A stretch of DNA of 64,000 nucleotides from Actinoplanes derwentensis (lineage in GTDB: Bacteria > Actinomycetota > Actinomycetes > Mycobacteriales > Micromonosporaceae). The stretch lies in contig NZ_LT629758.1 of the NCBI RefSeq assembly GCF_900104725.1, positions 9,076,001 to 9,140,000 on the forward strand, written 5' to 3'. The notes under the pieces are model-generated. The model saw only the letters and a list, made by a program, of their open reading frames with translations, was not told the origin of the DNA and did not search any database. The translations under genes were made by a program, and so were the position numbers. How positions within the stretch are numbered: the first letter of the stretch is position 1; every line of letters starts with the position of its first letter. Below, in pieces: positions 18,780 to 27,071 of the stretch.

Positions 18780-19334
18780 TCAGGCGTCGGGACCTTGACG
18801 ACGCAACTCCTCGACCCTGGTCATGGCGATGCGCAACTCGCCGAGCCAGTCCTCGGTGTGCCGACCGACCAGCTTCACACACCAGGCGAGCGCCTCGGAC
18901 CGGGACCGGGCCACCCCGGCGTCGACAAGAGTGTCGAGGACCTGCCGCTCCGGCTGGCGCAGCCGGGTCATCACCGGGGCGGACAGATGGGTGAACAGCT
19001 CCGAGGCGTCCCCGCAGCGGACACCCCAGGCGACCTTGCGCTGATAGCGGTGCTCGACCTGCCGGGCGACCCGGATCCGTGCGTCCCGGGTGTCCTCACG
19101 GAACTGGACGATCCGGCCGGCGTGGCTCGCGGCCCGATCGGCGTCGGTGGCGTCACCGGCCAGCTCGGGGCTGGGCAGCCGCCCCCAGATGATGATCTCG
19201 TCACGGTCCACGACGACTTCGGGCGGCTCGGTGAACCACCCGTCCGGCACCGCACCGGTGATCCAGGCGGCAGCGTCGTCAGTGGCAGGGGGCTCAGCAG
19301 CACGCCCACCAGGCGGGGCGAATCGAACGCTCAT
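18780..19334 (-). CDS. conserved actinobacterial protein of unknown function
   Basis: A 184-residue soluble protein. The middle has VVVDRDEIIIWGRLP and a basic helical segment (RIRVARQVEHRYQRKVAWG), and the C-terminus ends in a helix-rich region (RSRSEALAWCVKLVGRHTEDWL) that recalls ribbon-helix-helix-like or coiled segments. I do not recognise a named family. The codon use is normal and no signal peptide or membrane helix is present. It stands alone between the hipA-like operon and an intergenic palindrome cluster. Confidence 0.75.
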   Translation of the reverse strand: MSVRFAPPGGRAAEPPATDDAAAWITGAVPDGWFTEPPEVVVDRDEIIIWGRLPSPELAGDATDADRAASHAGRIVQFREDTRDARIRVARQVEHRYQRKVAWGVRCGDASELFTHLSAPVMTRLRQPERQVLDTLVDAGVARSRSEALAWCVKLVGRHTEDWLGELRIAMTRVEELRRQGPDA

Positions 19335-19649
19335 GACATCCTCCTCGACTTACCTGATTACATGCTTACACCCTCCAGCCCTCAGTATCCACCCCTCCAC
19401 CCCACCCCAAACCCACCCCAGCTACGGCTAGCCGTAGCTCAGACGTGTTATTCGGCTAGCCGTAGCTCAGAGGCCTCAAAGCGTGTCGATTACCTGTCTG
19501 ATCTACGGCTCGGTCCGCCCGGCTGTACGTCAGATAGGTAATCGACACGCCATGACATGTCTGAGCTACGGCTAGCCGAAGAAAAACGGGGTGAGGGCGG
19601 GGCAGCGCGGGGTGAGGTAAATGGAACAGGGCGTCGCGAGGTGAGCGGG
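19335..19649. other. intergenic region with nested palindromes
   Basis: No gene is visible in these 315 bases. The right half is filled by a set of inverted repeats (19420-19580) described separately. The left part is C/A-rich (repeated CCACCCC-like tracts). Confidence 0.75.
19420..19580. repeat. nested inverted repeats
   Basis: A perfect 20-bp palindrome AGCTACGGCTAGCCGTAGCT lies at 19420-19439. A 20-base arm at 19451-19470 (TTCGGCTAGCCGTAGCTCAG) is the exact reverse complement of 19561-19580. Inside it, 19481-19501 (GCGTGTCGATTACCTGTCTG...) pairs with 19530-19550 with one mismatch. The ensemble can fold into a long branched stem. Located downstream of the methyltransferase stop... on the promoter side of the unknown gene at 19334. 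Confidence 0.9.
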
Positions 19650-20282
19650 CTACGCGGGGGTCAGCTGCCAGACCGTGGTCCGTCGGATCGCCACGCTCTC
19701 CAACTCCTCGTTGACCGGCACGTCGTAAACCGCTCGCTCGATCAGACCCGCCGGCAGATAGGCCCGGCCCGGGTCACCGATCAGGACCAGCGAACCGTGG
19801 AAGGCAGCCCGGCGCAGGAACGGCAGTACCCGGTTAGCCATCTCCCGGCTGTAGAAGACGTCCCCGGCCAGGACCACGCCGAACCGTTCGTCGGAGTCGA
19901 GCAGATCAGCCTCGACCGTCTCCACCCGTACCGCGTTGGCGTCGGCGTTGGCCTGGGCCGCCGCCAGCGAGTACGGGTCGATGTCGTTGGCCGTGACCGG
20001 ATGCGCCCCGGCTTTGGCCGCGGCCACCGCCACCAGGCCGGACCCGGTGGCCAGGTCCAGCACGCTGCGCCGGGCCACCAGGTCCGGGTCGTCCAGCACG
20101 TGCCGGGCCAGCGCCTGCCCGCCGGCCCAGGCGAACGCCCAGAACGGTGGCGGCTGCGAAGCCCCGCCCGCCTCGGTCGCCTCCCACAGGGCGATCGGGT
20201 CAGCAGCCTGCAGCAACGTGACCTCAGGGACGAACGGGACCGGGGCGGCAACGGTGTGAGCGCGCACGAACTCGAGAAGCAC
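19650..20282 (-). CDS. class I SAM-dependent methyltransferase, ETFB-lysine-methyltransferase-like
   Basis: A 210-residue seven-beta-strand methyltransferase. SAM-binding motif I is VLDLATGSGLVAVAAAKAG, followed by VTANDIDPYSL (acidic residue for the ribose) and GVVLAGDVFYSREMA (motif II region). The N-terminal PPFWAFAWAGGQALARHVLD is typical of the METTL20-like family that methylates protein lysine, including electron transfer flavoprotein beta. Substrate here is unproven. GTG at 20282 is the most likely start and gives the usual N-terminus VLLEFVRAHT. Confidence 0.86.
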   Translation of the reverse strand: MLLEFVRAHTVAAPVPFVPEVTLLQAADPIALWEATEAGGASQPPPFWAFAWAGGQALARHVLDDPDLVARRSVLDLATGSGLVAVAAAKAGAHPVTANDIDPYSLAAAQANADANAVRVETVEADLLDSDERFGVVLAGDVFYSREMANRVLPFLRRAAFHGSLVLIGDPGRAYLPAGLIERAVYDVPVNEELESVAIRRTTVWQLTPA

Positions 20283-20358
20283 GCCCCGATTGTGCCGTTG
20301 TCGCTCAGATGCGCGGCGACCGGGCCGATCAGTCCGACAAGGGTCGAGAGGAGCGGCG

Positions 20359-23300
20359 ATGCCGACACGATGGCCGGCCACCATCTTCGGCGCCGGGATG
20401 GTGGTGCTCGCCCTGGCTTACGGGTTGCAGCCTGCACTTCAGTCCCCGCTCCGTCTGATCGCCGGTGTCGCGGCGGTGGTCGCGATCAATTTCGGGATCC
20501 GGAGCAGCAGGCCGGACGACATCCGCCCGTGGTGGGTGTTGATGGGCGCTGTCGGGCTGTCAGCTGCCGGTGGCGCGGCCGCTGACATCCCGCAGCGGAT
20601 CACCGGTTCGCTGACGTGGATCCAGTCGGGTGGAACCGCGCTGCTCCTGGTCGGTTATGCAGCTCTGGCGGTGGCTCTGGCCGGGTTCGTGGACCGGCGA
20701 ACCAGTTCGTCCCGGGATCGGGCCGGCCTGCTGGACGCGCTGACCGTGACGTCCGGGGTGGCGCTGCTGATCTGGACGTTCGTGGTCGGCCCCCGGATGG
20801 CGGGTTCGGCCGCGACCGGCTGGACCGAGATTGCGATGCCGCTCGCCGACCTGCTCTGTCTGGGCCTGCTGGTCCGGTTGGCGACGGTGCCGGGTCGTCT
20901 GGTCGCTCCCGGCTACCTGCTCGGCGCGGGTGTGGTCGGGTTGCTCGCCGCCGATGTGAGCCGGGCTTCGGGACTCGGGCATCTGGCTTTGTACACGGCT
21001 GCCGGTCTGGCGGCGCTCACTCCGTCGATGGCGGAACTCACCCGCCCGGCCGAGAAGCCGGCTTCGGAGACCTCCACCGGACGGCTGGCGCTGCTGGCGG
21101 TCGCGGCGATGGTGGCGCCGACCGTGCTGTTGGCGAAGATGTTCCGGGAGGGCCGGTTCGCCGGTCTGACCGTGGTGGCCGGGCTGAGCACGCTGATGCT
21201 GGCGCTGGTGCTGGCCCGGATGGCTGGGATCATGGCGAGCCACCGGCAGGCGATGTCCCGGGAGCGGGCTTTGCGGGAGGCGTCCGCGGCTTTGGTGTCG
21301 GCGAACGACAGCGAAGCCGTCGGCTTGGCGGTACGCACCACGGTCGCCCAGCTCATCCCCGGTGACGTACCGCACGGGGTGGTGCTCGCTATTGCGATCG
21401 CCCAGTCCGAGCCGCAGTCTCCGGAGGCCGCCGCGCAGGCCGCTGTGGACCGGGCCGTGGGTACCGCCGCCCGGCTGGTCACCACCCGGGATGTGGATTG
21501 GGCGGTGGCGGTCCGGCTCACCCAGTTCACCAAGACGTTGCGCTGCCCGATGGTGCTCAAGGACCGGCCCGGTGGTGACCCGCTCGTCGGTGTGCTGCAT
21601 GTGGCCGCGCCGACGTGGGCGCTGCTCGATCTGCAACGGTCGGTGGAGGTGCTGGCCGGGCAGGTGGCGCTGGCTCTGGAGCGGATCGTGCTCGGCCATG
21701 AGGTGGCTCGCCGTAACAGTGAGACCTATTTCCGGACGCTGGTTCAGAACACCGCCGACGTGATCACGATCGTCGACGACGAGGAGCGGATCCGGTACGC
21801 CAGCCCGTCCGCGTTCGGGGTGTTCGGCGCCGACCCGACTGGTGTGCTGTTTCCCGAGGTCATCCATCCGGCGGAGCGGGACCGGCTGGCCGAGGTGCTG
21901 GCCGCGGTTCGGGACGGGGAGCGGGTCGAGGAGCAGCTCGACTTCCGGGCTCGCGGGAACCGCCGTACCGAGGTCTTGCTCGAATTGCACTGCCGTGATC
22001 TGCGTGCCGAACCGACGGTTTCCGGCCTGGTCATCACCATGCGGGACGTCACCGAGCAGCGCCGTCTTCAGAACGAGCTGACTCATCAGGCGTTCCACGA
22101 TTCGATGACGGGGCTGGCCAACCGGGTGCTCTTCAACGACCGGCTGAAACATGCGGTGGCCCGGAGTGCCCGGGACGGTTCGGTGGTCGGGGTGCTCTTC
22201 ATCGACTTGGACGACTTCAAGATCGTGAACGACACGCTTGGGCATGCTGTGGGTGACCAGTTGCTCATCGCGGTCGCCCATCGGATCGCGGGGGCGTTGC
22301 GGGCCGACGACACGGCGGCCCGGCTCGGTGGTGACGAGTTCGCGGCGATCGTGGAGAACGTCAACGGGCCCGGCGCCGTCGAGGAGACCGCGACCCGCAT
22401 TCTGGAGGCGCTCGCCGAACCGGTCACCACCGACGCCAAACCCCTGCACGCCGTCGCCAGCATCGGCATCACCACCACTCCGGAGGGCAGCGACGCCGAC
22501 GAGTTGCTGCGGCAGGCCGACTTGGCGCTCTATGTGGCGAAAGGCGCGGGCAAGAACCAATGGCGGCGGTACGAGGCACACCTGCACGCCGAGATGGTCG
22601 AACGTCTCGAACTGCGGTCGGCCCTCGACCACGCCGTCAACGAGGGTCATTTCCTGCTGCACTACCAGCCGATCGTGGACCTGCCCACTGGTGCGGCGGT
22701 CGGGTTCGAGGCGCTGGTCCGCTGGCATCATCCGAAACGCGGGATCGTCACGCCGGACCAGTTCATCGAAGTGGCCGAGGAGAGCGGGCTGATCGTGCCG
22801 ATGGGCCGGTGGGTCCTCGAGGAGGCTCTTCGTACGGTCGCTGAATGGCGCCGCATCCTGCCGCCGGGGACCGCGCCGTACGTCAGTGTCAATGTGTCGG
22901 TCCGGCAGTTCCGGGAGAGCGGGTTCGTCGAACAGGTCCGTAACGCGCTGACGAACACCGGGGTGCCGCCGCAGGCTCTGATGCTGGAGATCACCGAGAC
23001 TCTGCTGGTCAAGGACGACGAGCGGATCTGGGGTGACCTGAGTGTGCTGCGGGACATGGGTATCCGGATCGCGATCGACGACTTCGGCACCGGGTATTCG
23101 TCGCTCGGCTATCTGCGGCAGCGCCCGATCGACGTCATCAAGATCGATAAGGCGTTCATCGACGACATGGTGACCGGGCAGCAGCCGATGGCCCTGGTCA
23201 GTGGCATCGTCAGCCTGGCCCGTTCACTCGGTCTGGTCGTCATCGCCGAAGGTATCGAGGACGCCGCCCACCGGGTCGTCCTGGTCCGCCTCGAATGCCC

Positions 23301-23388
23301 TCTCGGCCAGGGTTTCCTCTTCTCCAGTCCGCTCGGCCCGACCGAGGTGCTGGCCTGGCTCCGCAACAGCCAGCCGATAGCCGTCTGA
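20359..23388 (+). CDS. membrane-bound GGDEF-EAL protein with PAS domain (cyclic-di-GMP turnover)
   Basis: A 1009-residue bifunctional-type c-di-GMP protein. The first 310 residues are about eight to nine transmembrane helices. A GAF-like stretch follows, then a PAS domain from about 453 (YFRTLVQNTADVITIVDDEE). The cyclase domain starts near 575 (HDSMTGLANR) and has intact RLGGDEFAAI (about 654) and an RADD inhibitory site five residues before it. The phosphodiesterase domain has GFEALVRWHHP (about 782) and DDFGTGYSSLGYL (about 907). Both active sites look complete, so it may make and degrade c-di-GMP. ATG at 20359 has GAGAGGAG upstream. Divergent from the methyltransferase. Confidence 0.94.
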   Translation: MPTRWPATIFGAGMVVLALAYGLQPALQSPLRLIAGVAAVVAINFGIRSSRPDDIRPWWVLMGAVGLSAAGGAAADIPQRITGSLTWIQSGGTALLLVGYAALAVALAGFVDRRTSSSRDRAGLLDALTVTSGVALLIWTFVVGPRMAGSAATGWTEIAMPLADLLCLGLLVRLATVPGRLVAPGYLLGAGVVGLLAADVSRASGLGHLALYTAAGLAALTPSMAELTRPAEKPASETSTGRLALLAVAAMVAPTVLLAKMFREGRFAGLTVVAGLSTLMLALVLARMAGIMASHRQAMSRERALREASAALVSANDSEAVGLAVRTTVAQLIPGDVPHGVVLAIAIAQSEPQSPEAAAQAAVDRAVGTAARLVTTRDVDWAVAVRLTQFTKTLRCPMVLKDRPGGDPLVGVLHVAAPTWALLDLQRSVEVLAGQVALALERIVLGHEVARRNSETYFRTLVQNTADVITIVDDEERIRYASPSAFGVFGADPTGVLFPEVIHPAERDRLAEVLAAVRDGERVEEQLDFRARGNRRTEVLLELHCRDLRAEPTVSGLVITMRDVTEQRRLQNELTHQAFHDSMTGLANRVLFNDRLKHAVARSARDGSVVGVLFIDLDDFKIVNDTLGHAVGDQLLIAVAHRIAGALRADDTAARLGGDEFAAIVENVNGPGAVEETATRILEALAEPVTTDAKPLHAVASIGITTTPEGSDADELLRQADLALYVAKGAGKNQWRRYEAHLHAEMVERLELRSALDHAVNEGHFLLHYQPIVDLPTGAAVGFEALVRWHHPKRGIVTPDQFIEVAEESGLIVPMGRWVLEEALRTVAEWRRILPPGTAPYVSVNVSVRQFRESGFVEQVRNALTNTGVPPQALMLEITETLLVKDDERIWGDLSVLRDMGIRIAIDDFGTGYSSLGYLRQRPIDVIKIDKAFIDDMVTGQQPMALVSGIVSLARSLGLVVIAEGIEDAAHRVVLVRLECPLGQGFLFSSPLGPTEVLAWLRNSQPIAV

Positions 23389-23411
23389 CACCCGTCGGCG
23401 TGCGGGTGCCG

Positions 23412-24380
23412 TCACGAGGACGGTCGGGCCAGGCCGGTCAGTAGTTCGCGCATCGCGCTGATCGCGTCGGTCCGCGGGCGCCAGTCCAGCTGCGACGCGG
23501 CCCGGTCGCAGCTCATCAGCGGTGCCTTCCGCGCCAGCCGCACCCAGCCACGGTCGATCGGTTGCAGCCGCAACTGCCAGGTCAGCGCGGCGGCACCTTC
23601 GAGGAGCAAACCCGGGACCGGCAGCGGTACGCCATGAAAAGCGCGCCCGATCACATCGGCGTCGAGCACCGGGCCGGCCGCGATGTTGAACGCTCCCCGG
23701 ACATCGGTACGGAGCACCCGCAGGTACGCGTCGGCCACGTCGTCGGCGTGCACCGCTTGAATCCGCAGCCCCGCGGTCCGCGGCACCAGCGGGATCCGCC
23801 CGGCCCGGAGCAGCGGGCCGGCGAGAAGGCGGGTGATCTCGGAGCCGGCGTCCCGCTGGAAGATCAGCCCGGGGCGCATCCGGACCACCCGCAACGTCGG
23901 ATGATCCGACTCGATCTCGTCGAGAACCCGCTCCACCAGGGCTTTGTGCCGGCTGTAGGAGGACTCCGGGATTCCGGTACGCAACCAGCTCTCCTTGACG
24001 AAGCCACGTTTCGGACCGGGCGCGTAGGCGGCCACCGATGAGGCGTGCACCAGGGTGGGCACTCCGGCGTCGAGCGCGGCCCGGAAGACCGCCCGGCTGC
24101 CGAGGACGTTCGTCCGGTAAAGGCGGCGCTGGTCGTGGCTCGGCTGGATCTGCCAGGCCAGGTTCACCACGGCGTCGGCTCCGCGGAAGATCCTGGTCAG
24201 ACTGTCGGCGGCGTCTTCCGCGCCGATGTCGGCGACAAACCAGGAGACATCGGCGTACGGGCCGGCCGGCGTCGGCTCCCGGCGGGAGATCCCGGCCAGG
24301 TCCAGGTCGGGTTCGGCGCGCAGGCGGCGCAGCAGGGCGGTGCCGGCGTTGCCGCTGGCGCCCACGATCACTACACGCAT
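23412..24380 (-). CDS. NAD-dependent epimerase/dehydratase family protein
   Basis: A 322-residue extended-SDR protein. The N-terminal NAD(P)-binding motif is MRVVIVGASGNAGTALLRRL; ADAVVNLAWQIQPSHD, HASSVAAYAPG and SYSRHKALVERVLDEIE (the Tyr-x-x-x-Lys pair replaced by SYSRHK, Y and K still four apart) follow. The C-terminal third resembles epimerases acting on nucleotide sugars or related substrates; the actual substrate is unknown. ATG at 24380 begins exactly at the Rossmann fold. Convergent with the GGDEF/EAL gene. Confidence 0.88.
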   Translation of the reverse strand: MRVVIVGASGNAGTALLRRLRAEPDLDLAGISRREPTPAGPYADVSWFVADIGAEDAADSLTRIFRGADAVVNLAWQIQPSHDQRRLYRTNVLGSRAVFRAALDAGVPTLVHASSVAAYAPGPKRGFVKESWLRTGIPESSYSRHKALVERVLDEIESDHPTLRVVRMRPGLIFQRDAGSEITRLLAGPLLRAGRIPLVPRTAGLRIQAVHADDVADAYLRVLRTDVRGAFNIAAGPVLDADVIGRAFHGVPLPVPGLLLEGAAALTWQLRLQPIDRGWVRLARKAPLMSCDRAASQLDWRPRTDAISAMRELLTGLARPSS

Positions 24381-24785
24381 GGGGGTCGCGTACCCGGTGG
24401 TGGGTCGCCGAATCCCGCCGGCCGTCCGGTCCTGGGATTTCCGGTCCGAGGGTGTCGCATTCCGTGGGGTGCGGCTTTTCCGGGGTACGGTTCGCCTGTT
24501 GCTTTCTTGCCGGTGCCACTTCCCGAACCCGCTGCGGTGTTCTTTCCGGTGGTGTCCGTGCCGCTGCTTTTCCGGTTCGGCCGCCGGGTTCTTTCCCAGT
24601 GTGCTCGTGGCCTCGGGGGGCGGGCAATTTCGGCGGGGCGTGACCTGATTCCTACGGAGCGTGCCGGGATATCCGCGCCTCCGGCGGGGTGGGCGGGTTC
24701 CGGCGTTCCGCATTCTGGAATGCGGGATCGGGCGTGGTCCGTCTCCGATGCCGTCGGTGTGCCCCGGCTCGGGCGGCTTCGGCCG
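24381..24785. other. gene-poor stretch with recurrent TTCCGG motif
   Basis: 405 bases between the epimerase start and the SDR stop. No credible gene. The plus strand is T- and G-rich relative to its surroundings and repeats TTTCCGG or TTCCGG many times (for example around 24438, 24476, 24545, 24569, 24699, 24808). It could be a decayed coding region or a structured untranslated region. Confidence 0.5.
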
Positions 24786-25559
24786 CTATCTGGAATTGCC
24801 GGAGTCCCGCTTTCCGCCGGTCGTGTCCCGTTTTCCGGTGGCCCGGCCCGCGTAGAGGCGGTCGGTGACGAACGGCAGCGCATTCGACAGGATGATCGCC
24901 GCGCGGTACTTCGCCGGAACCACCACTCGGCGGCGCGGACGGGACAGGGCCCGTTCCACCGCGGCGGCCACGATCTCCGGGCCGGGCAGGCCGGAACGGT
25001 GCGCGGTCAGTTCGGTGGCGACGAATCCGGGTTCGACGAGCGTGACTCCGATCCCGGTTCCGGCGAGTTCCCGGCGTACCGAGTCGGTCATCCCCCGGAG
25101 CGCGAACTTGGTGGCCGAATAGACCCCGCCGATGCCGATCTCGCCGGCGACCGAGCCGATGTTCACGATCGAACCGGACCGCTGCTCCCGCATGATCGGG
25201 ACGACCAGGCGCATCAGCCGGATCGGGGCCGTCAGGTTGACCTCGATCATCGCCCGGACCTGCTCCTCGCCGGCCAGCACCGACGCGTCACCACCGACGC
25301 CGGCATTGTTGACCAGCGCGTCGATCCGCCCGGACACCGCCAGCGCCCGGGCCACCAACTCGGCGGCCTGTTCCGGGTCGGTGACGTCGGTCCGCACTGG
25401 ACGGGCTTGCCCGCCGGCCGAAGTGATCTCGGTGGCCACCGCCGCCAGATCGGCGTCGCGGCGGGCGGCGAGGATCACGGTGTCACCGCGTGCGCCCAGC
25501 CGGATCGCGGTCGCCCGCCCGATTCCACTGGACGCCCCGGTCACGATGACGACAGCCAC
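24786..25559 (-). CDS. short-chain dehydrogenase/reductase
   Basis: A 257-residue classical SDR. The cofactor motif is VTGASSGIGRATAIRLG, then NNAGVGG, the catalytic Ser in IVNIGSVAGEIG and YSATKFALRG with the Tyr-x-x-x-Lys pair. Arg residues after the second strand (AARRD) suggest NADPH. The C-terminal 20 residues (TGKRDTTGGKRDSGNSR) are a low-complexity tail beyond the usual fold. Substrate unknown. Downstream of lsr2 on the same strand but separated from it by a hairpin. Confidence 0.92.
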   Translation of the reverse strand: MAVVIVTGASSGIGRATAIRLGARGDTVILAARRDADLAAVATEITSAGGQARPVRTDVTDPEQAAELVARALAVSGRIDALVNNAGVGGDASVLAGEEQVRAMIEVNLTAPIRLMRLVVPIMREQRSGSIVNIGSVAGEIGIGGVYSATKFALRGMTDSVRRELAGTGIGVTLVEPGFVATELTAHRSGLPGPEIVAAAVERALSRPRRRVVVPAKYRAAIILSNALPFVTDRLYAGRATGKRDTTGGKRDSGNSR

Positions 25560-25579
25560 CGAAATCCCCTCTCGAAAAC

Positions 25580-25614
25580 AACGGCGCCGCCCGGAAACCC
25601 CGGACGACGCCGTT
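25580..25614 (-). terminator. hairpin terminator of lsr2
   Basis: 13-base arms (25580-25592 and 25602-25614) pair completely in the leftward transcript when two G-U pairs are counted. It lies 59 bases after the lsr2 stop. Confidence 0.7.
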
Positions 25615-25672
25615 CCCGGTCGTCATTGTTCATTCGAACCGGCTGCTTCGGGTAGCCCCGGGCCGTGCCGAA

Positions 25673-26020
25673 CTAGCGCTTGGCGTGGTACGCCTCGACG
25701 ACGTGACTCGGGATGCGGCCACGCTCGGAGACCGGGTGACCGTTCTTGTTGGCCCACTCGCGAATAGCCTGATTCTGGTCGCGGCTGGAACGGCTGGACA
25801 CCGTCGGAACGGTGCGCCGGGCAGTGGTGGGGACGTTACCGTTTCGGCCCAGCCGGGTCGCTGCGGAGAGGAACGGTTCCAAAGCTTTACGCAGCTTGCC
25901 GGCGTTCTTCTCGGACAGGTCGATCGTGTAGTTGACTCCGTCGAGGCCGAATTCGACGGTACGGTCCGCATCGCCGCCGTCGAGGTCGTCGGTGAGCACG
26001 GTAATTATCTGCTTGGCCAT
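25673..26020 (-). CDS. lsr2: nucleoid-associated silencer Lsr2
   Basis: A 115-residue H-NS-like xenogeneic silencer that binds AT-rich minor grooves and bridges DNA. The N-terminal oligomerisation domain starts [16 protein letters not shown] and contains [20 protein letters not shown]. The C-terminal DNA-binding domain has the AT-hook-like core, here in [19 protein letters not shown] (RGR motif with flanking residues). GGAGCG lies 8 bases before the ATG. The 200 bases upstream are relatively AT-rich, which fits autoregulation. Confidence 0.97.
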   Translation of the reverse strand: MAKQIITVLTDDLDGGDADRTVEFGLDGVNYTIDLSEKNAGKLRKALEPFLSAATRLGRNGNVPTTARRTVPTVSSRSSRDQNQAIREWANKNGHPVSERGRIPSHVVEAYHAKR

Positions 26021-26229
26021 GGTTGTTCGCTCCTACGCGATGTCATTCGAGTGACGTCCGGGCGCGCACGCCCGGTCCTGGCCGCGAATGCTCGTCGTCG
26101 CATTCATTCTGTCGCCATCATGGCGGCGAGTGCAAATTGCCCGTTCTGGCATGTCGCAATTGCCGGAACCCATCCGTGCCATCTCCGACCCCAACTCTTT
26201 TCGGGATCGTGAATATGCGGTAACGTCTG

Positions 26230-26249
26230 CCTTGGGAGCGCTCCCAAGG
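26230..26249. promoter_or_regulatory. CebR/CelR-like LacI-family operator
   Basis: CCTTGGGAGCGCTCCCAAGG is a perfect 20-bp palindrome. Its core TGGGAGCGCTCCCA is identical to the operator known for the cellobiose-responsive repressors CebR of Streptomyces and CelR of Thermobifida. It lies 210 bases upstream of lsr2 and 820 bases before the histidine kinase; no sugar gene adjoins it. Confidence 0.6.
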
Positions 26250-26485
26250 GCCGGGTTTCCTCCACCGTGCGCCCACCGTGCCCCACACCGACCCGAGCCG
26301 CCTCGTCGCCGATCCTCCGGTGCCGGGGCGGTTCGCCGTTCCAGCGCGCCGATCTTAACCCCAGAGATCCGCCCGCACCGCCCGCCGCCCGACCCCAGCG
26401 CGGCCTCGCCCCCTTCCCGAGCAGGCACCGATCGCCGTTCATCGCCGGCTCATCCCGCCGCCGGAAGGTCCGCGCCGATCAGAAA

Positions 26486-26555
26486 AAGCGCGACGGGCAA
26501 GAAGTCCGCGACGGGCAAGAAGCCCGTGGGGGCAAAGAACTCCGCTACGGGCAGG
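26486..26555. repeat. 18-bp tandem repeat, about 3.8 units
   Basis: Units of the form AAGTCCGCGACGGGCAAG at 26502-26519, 26520-26537 and 26538-26555, with a truncated unit at 26486-26501. Copies differ at several positions. The period is six codons. Confidence 0.8.
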
Positions 26556-26685
26556 CCCGTGACCGCAGAATGCCGGACGCGCAAGCATCCGCCGGGCCGA
26601 ATCGGCCGCCGCTTCACCGCCACTGCCGCCACCGCCTGCAGCAGCGGGTCCGCATTAAACGCGGCGACGCTCGGCATGTTGTACG

Positions 26686-26715
26686 CCTTCGCCTTCGCCT
26701 TCGCCTTAGCCTTCG
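26686..26715. repeat. GCCTTC hexanucleotide array, five units
   Basis: Five consecutive hexamers GCCTTC, the fourth reading GCCTTA. On the minus strand it encodes alternating Lys-Ala. Confidence 0.9.
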
Positions 26716-27071
26716 GCCCGCCACGGCTTGTACCGATCCTCGGCCGTGCCGATGGGGGCCTACGAGGAACTGGCGACAGTGGAACAGGTGGCCTCACCGG
26801 GATCACCGGCCGACCGGACGCGGGTCACAGGCAGGCGCCGGAACCCGGCGACCGCCCGGCAGCGTGAGCGGACCGGTCTGTGACAGGCCACGACCTGTGC
26901 GCGCCACGAGTTTGGGGATGATGGCGAGGCGCGATTTCGCCGTGCTCGCCGACGAATGGTGTCTGGCCTAGCGGAGCCGACCGGAATGACGGTGCTTGTC
27001 AGTGCGCCGCGCCGCGGAGGATACGCAAATTGGCGTACGTGCCGTGGCGAACGGCTTGGCAGTATGGCGAG

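Larger units (their letters stand above)
26021..27071. other. gene-poor region between lsr2 and the two-component system
   Basis: About 1.05 kb with no convincing gene on either strand. It holds the lsr2 promoter region, a perfect CebR/CelR-type operator (26230-26249), an 18-bp tandem repeat (26486-26555) and a GCCTTC hexamer array (26686-26715). Frames through the repeats encode low-complexity peptides (KSATGKK-type on the plus strand, KAKAKAK and LPVADF-type on the minus strand). It may be a decayed locus. Confidence 0.65.

Noticed and set aside
20560..22731. 723-codon open frame opposite the GGDEF/EAL gene
   Set aside because: No recognisable domain and composition typical of an antisense shadow.
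26450..26806. 118-codon minus-strand frame with KAKAKAK and LPVADF repeats
   Set aside because: Its character comes wholly from the simple repeats; no ribosome site and no conserved domain.
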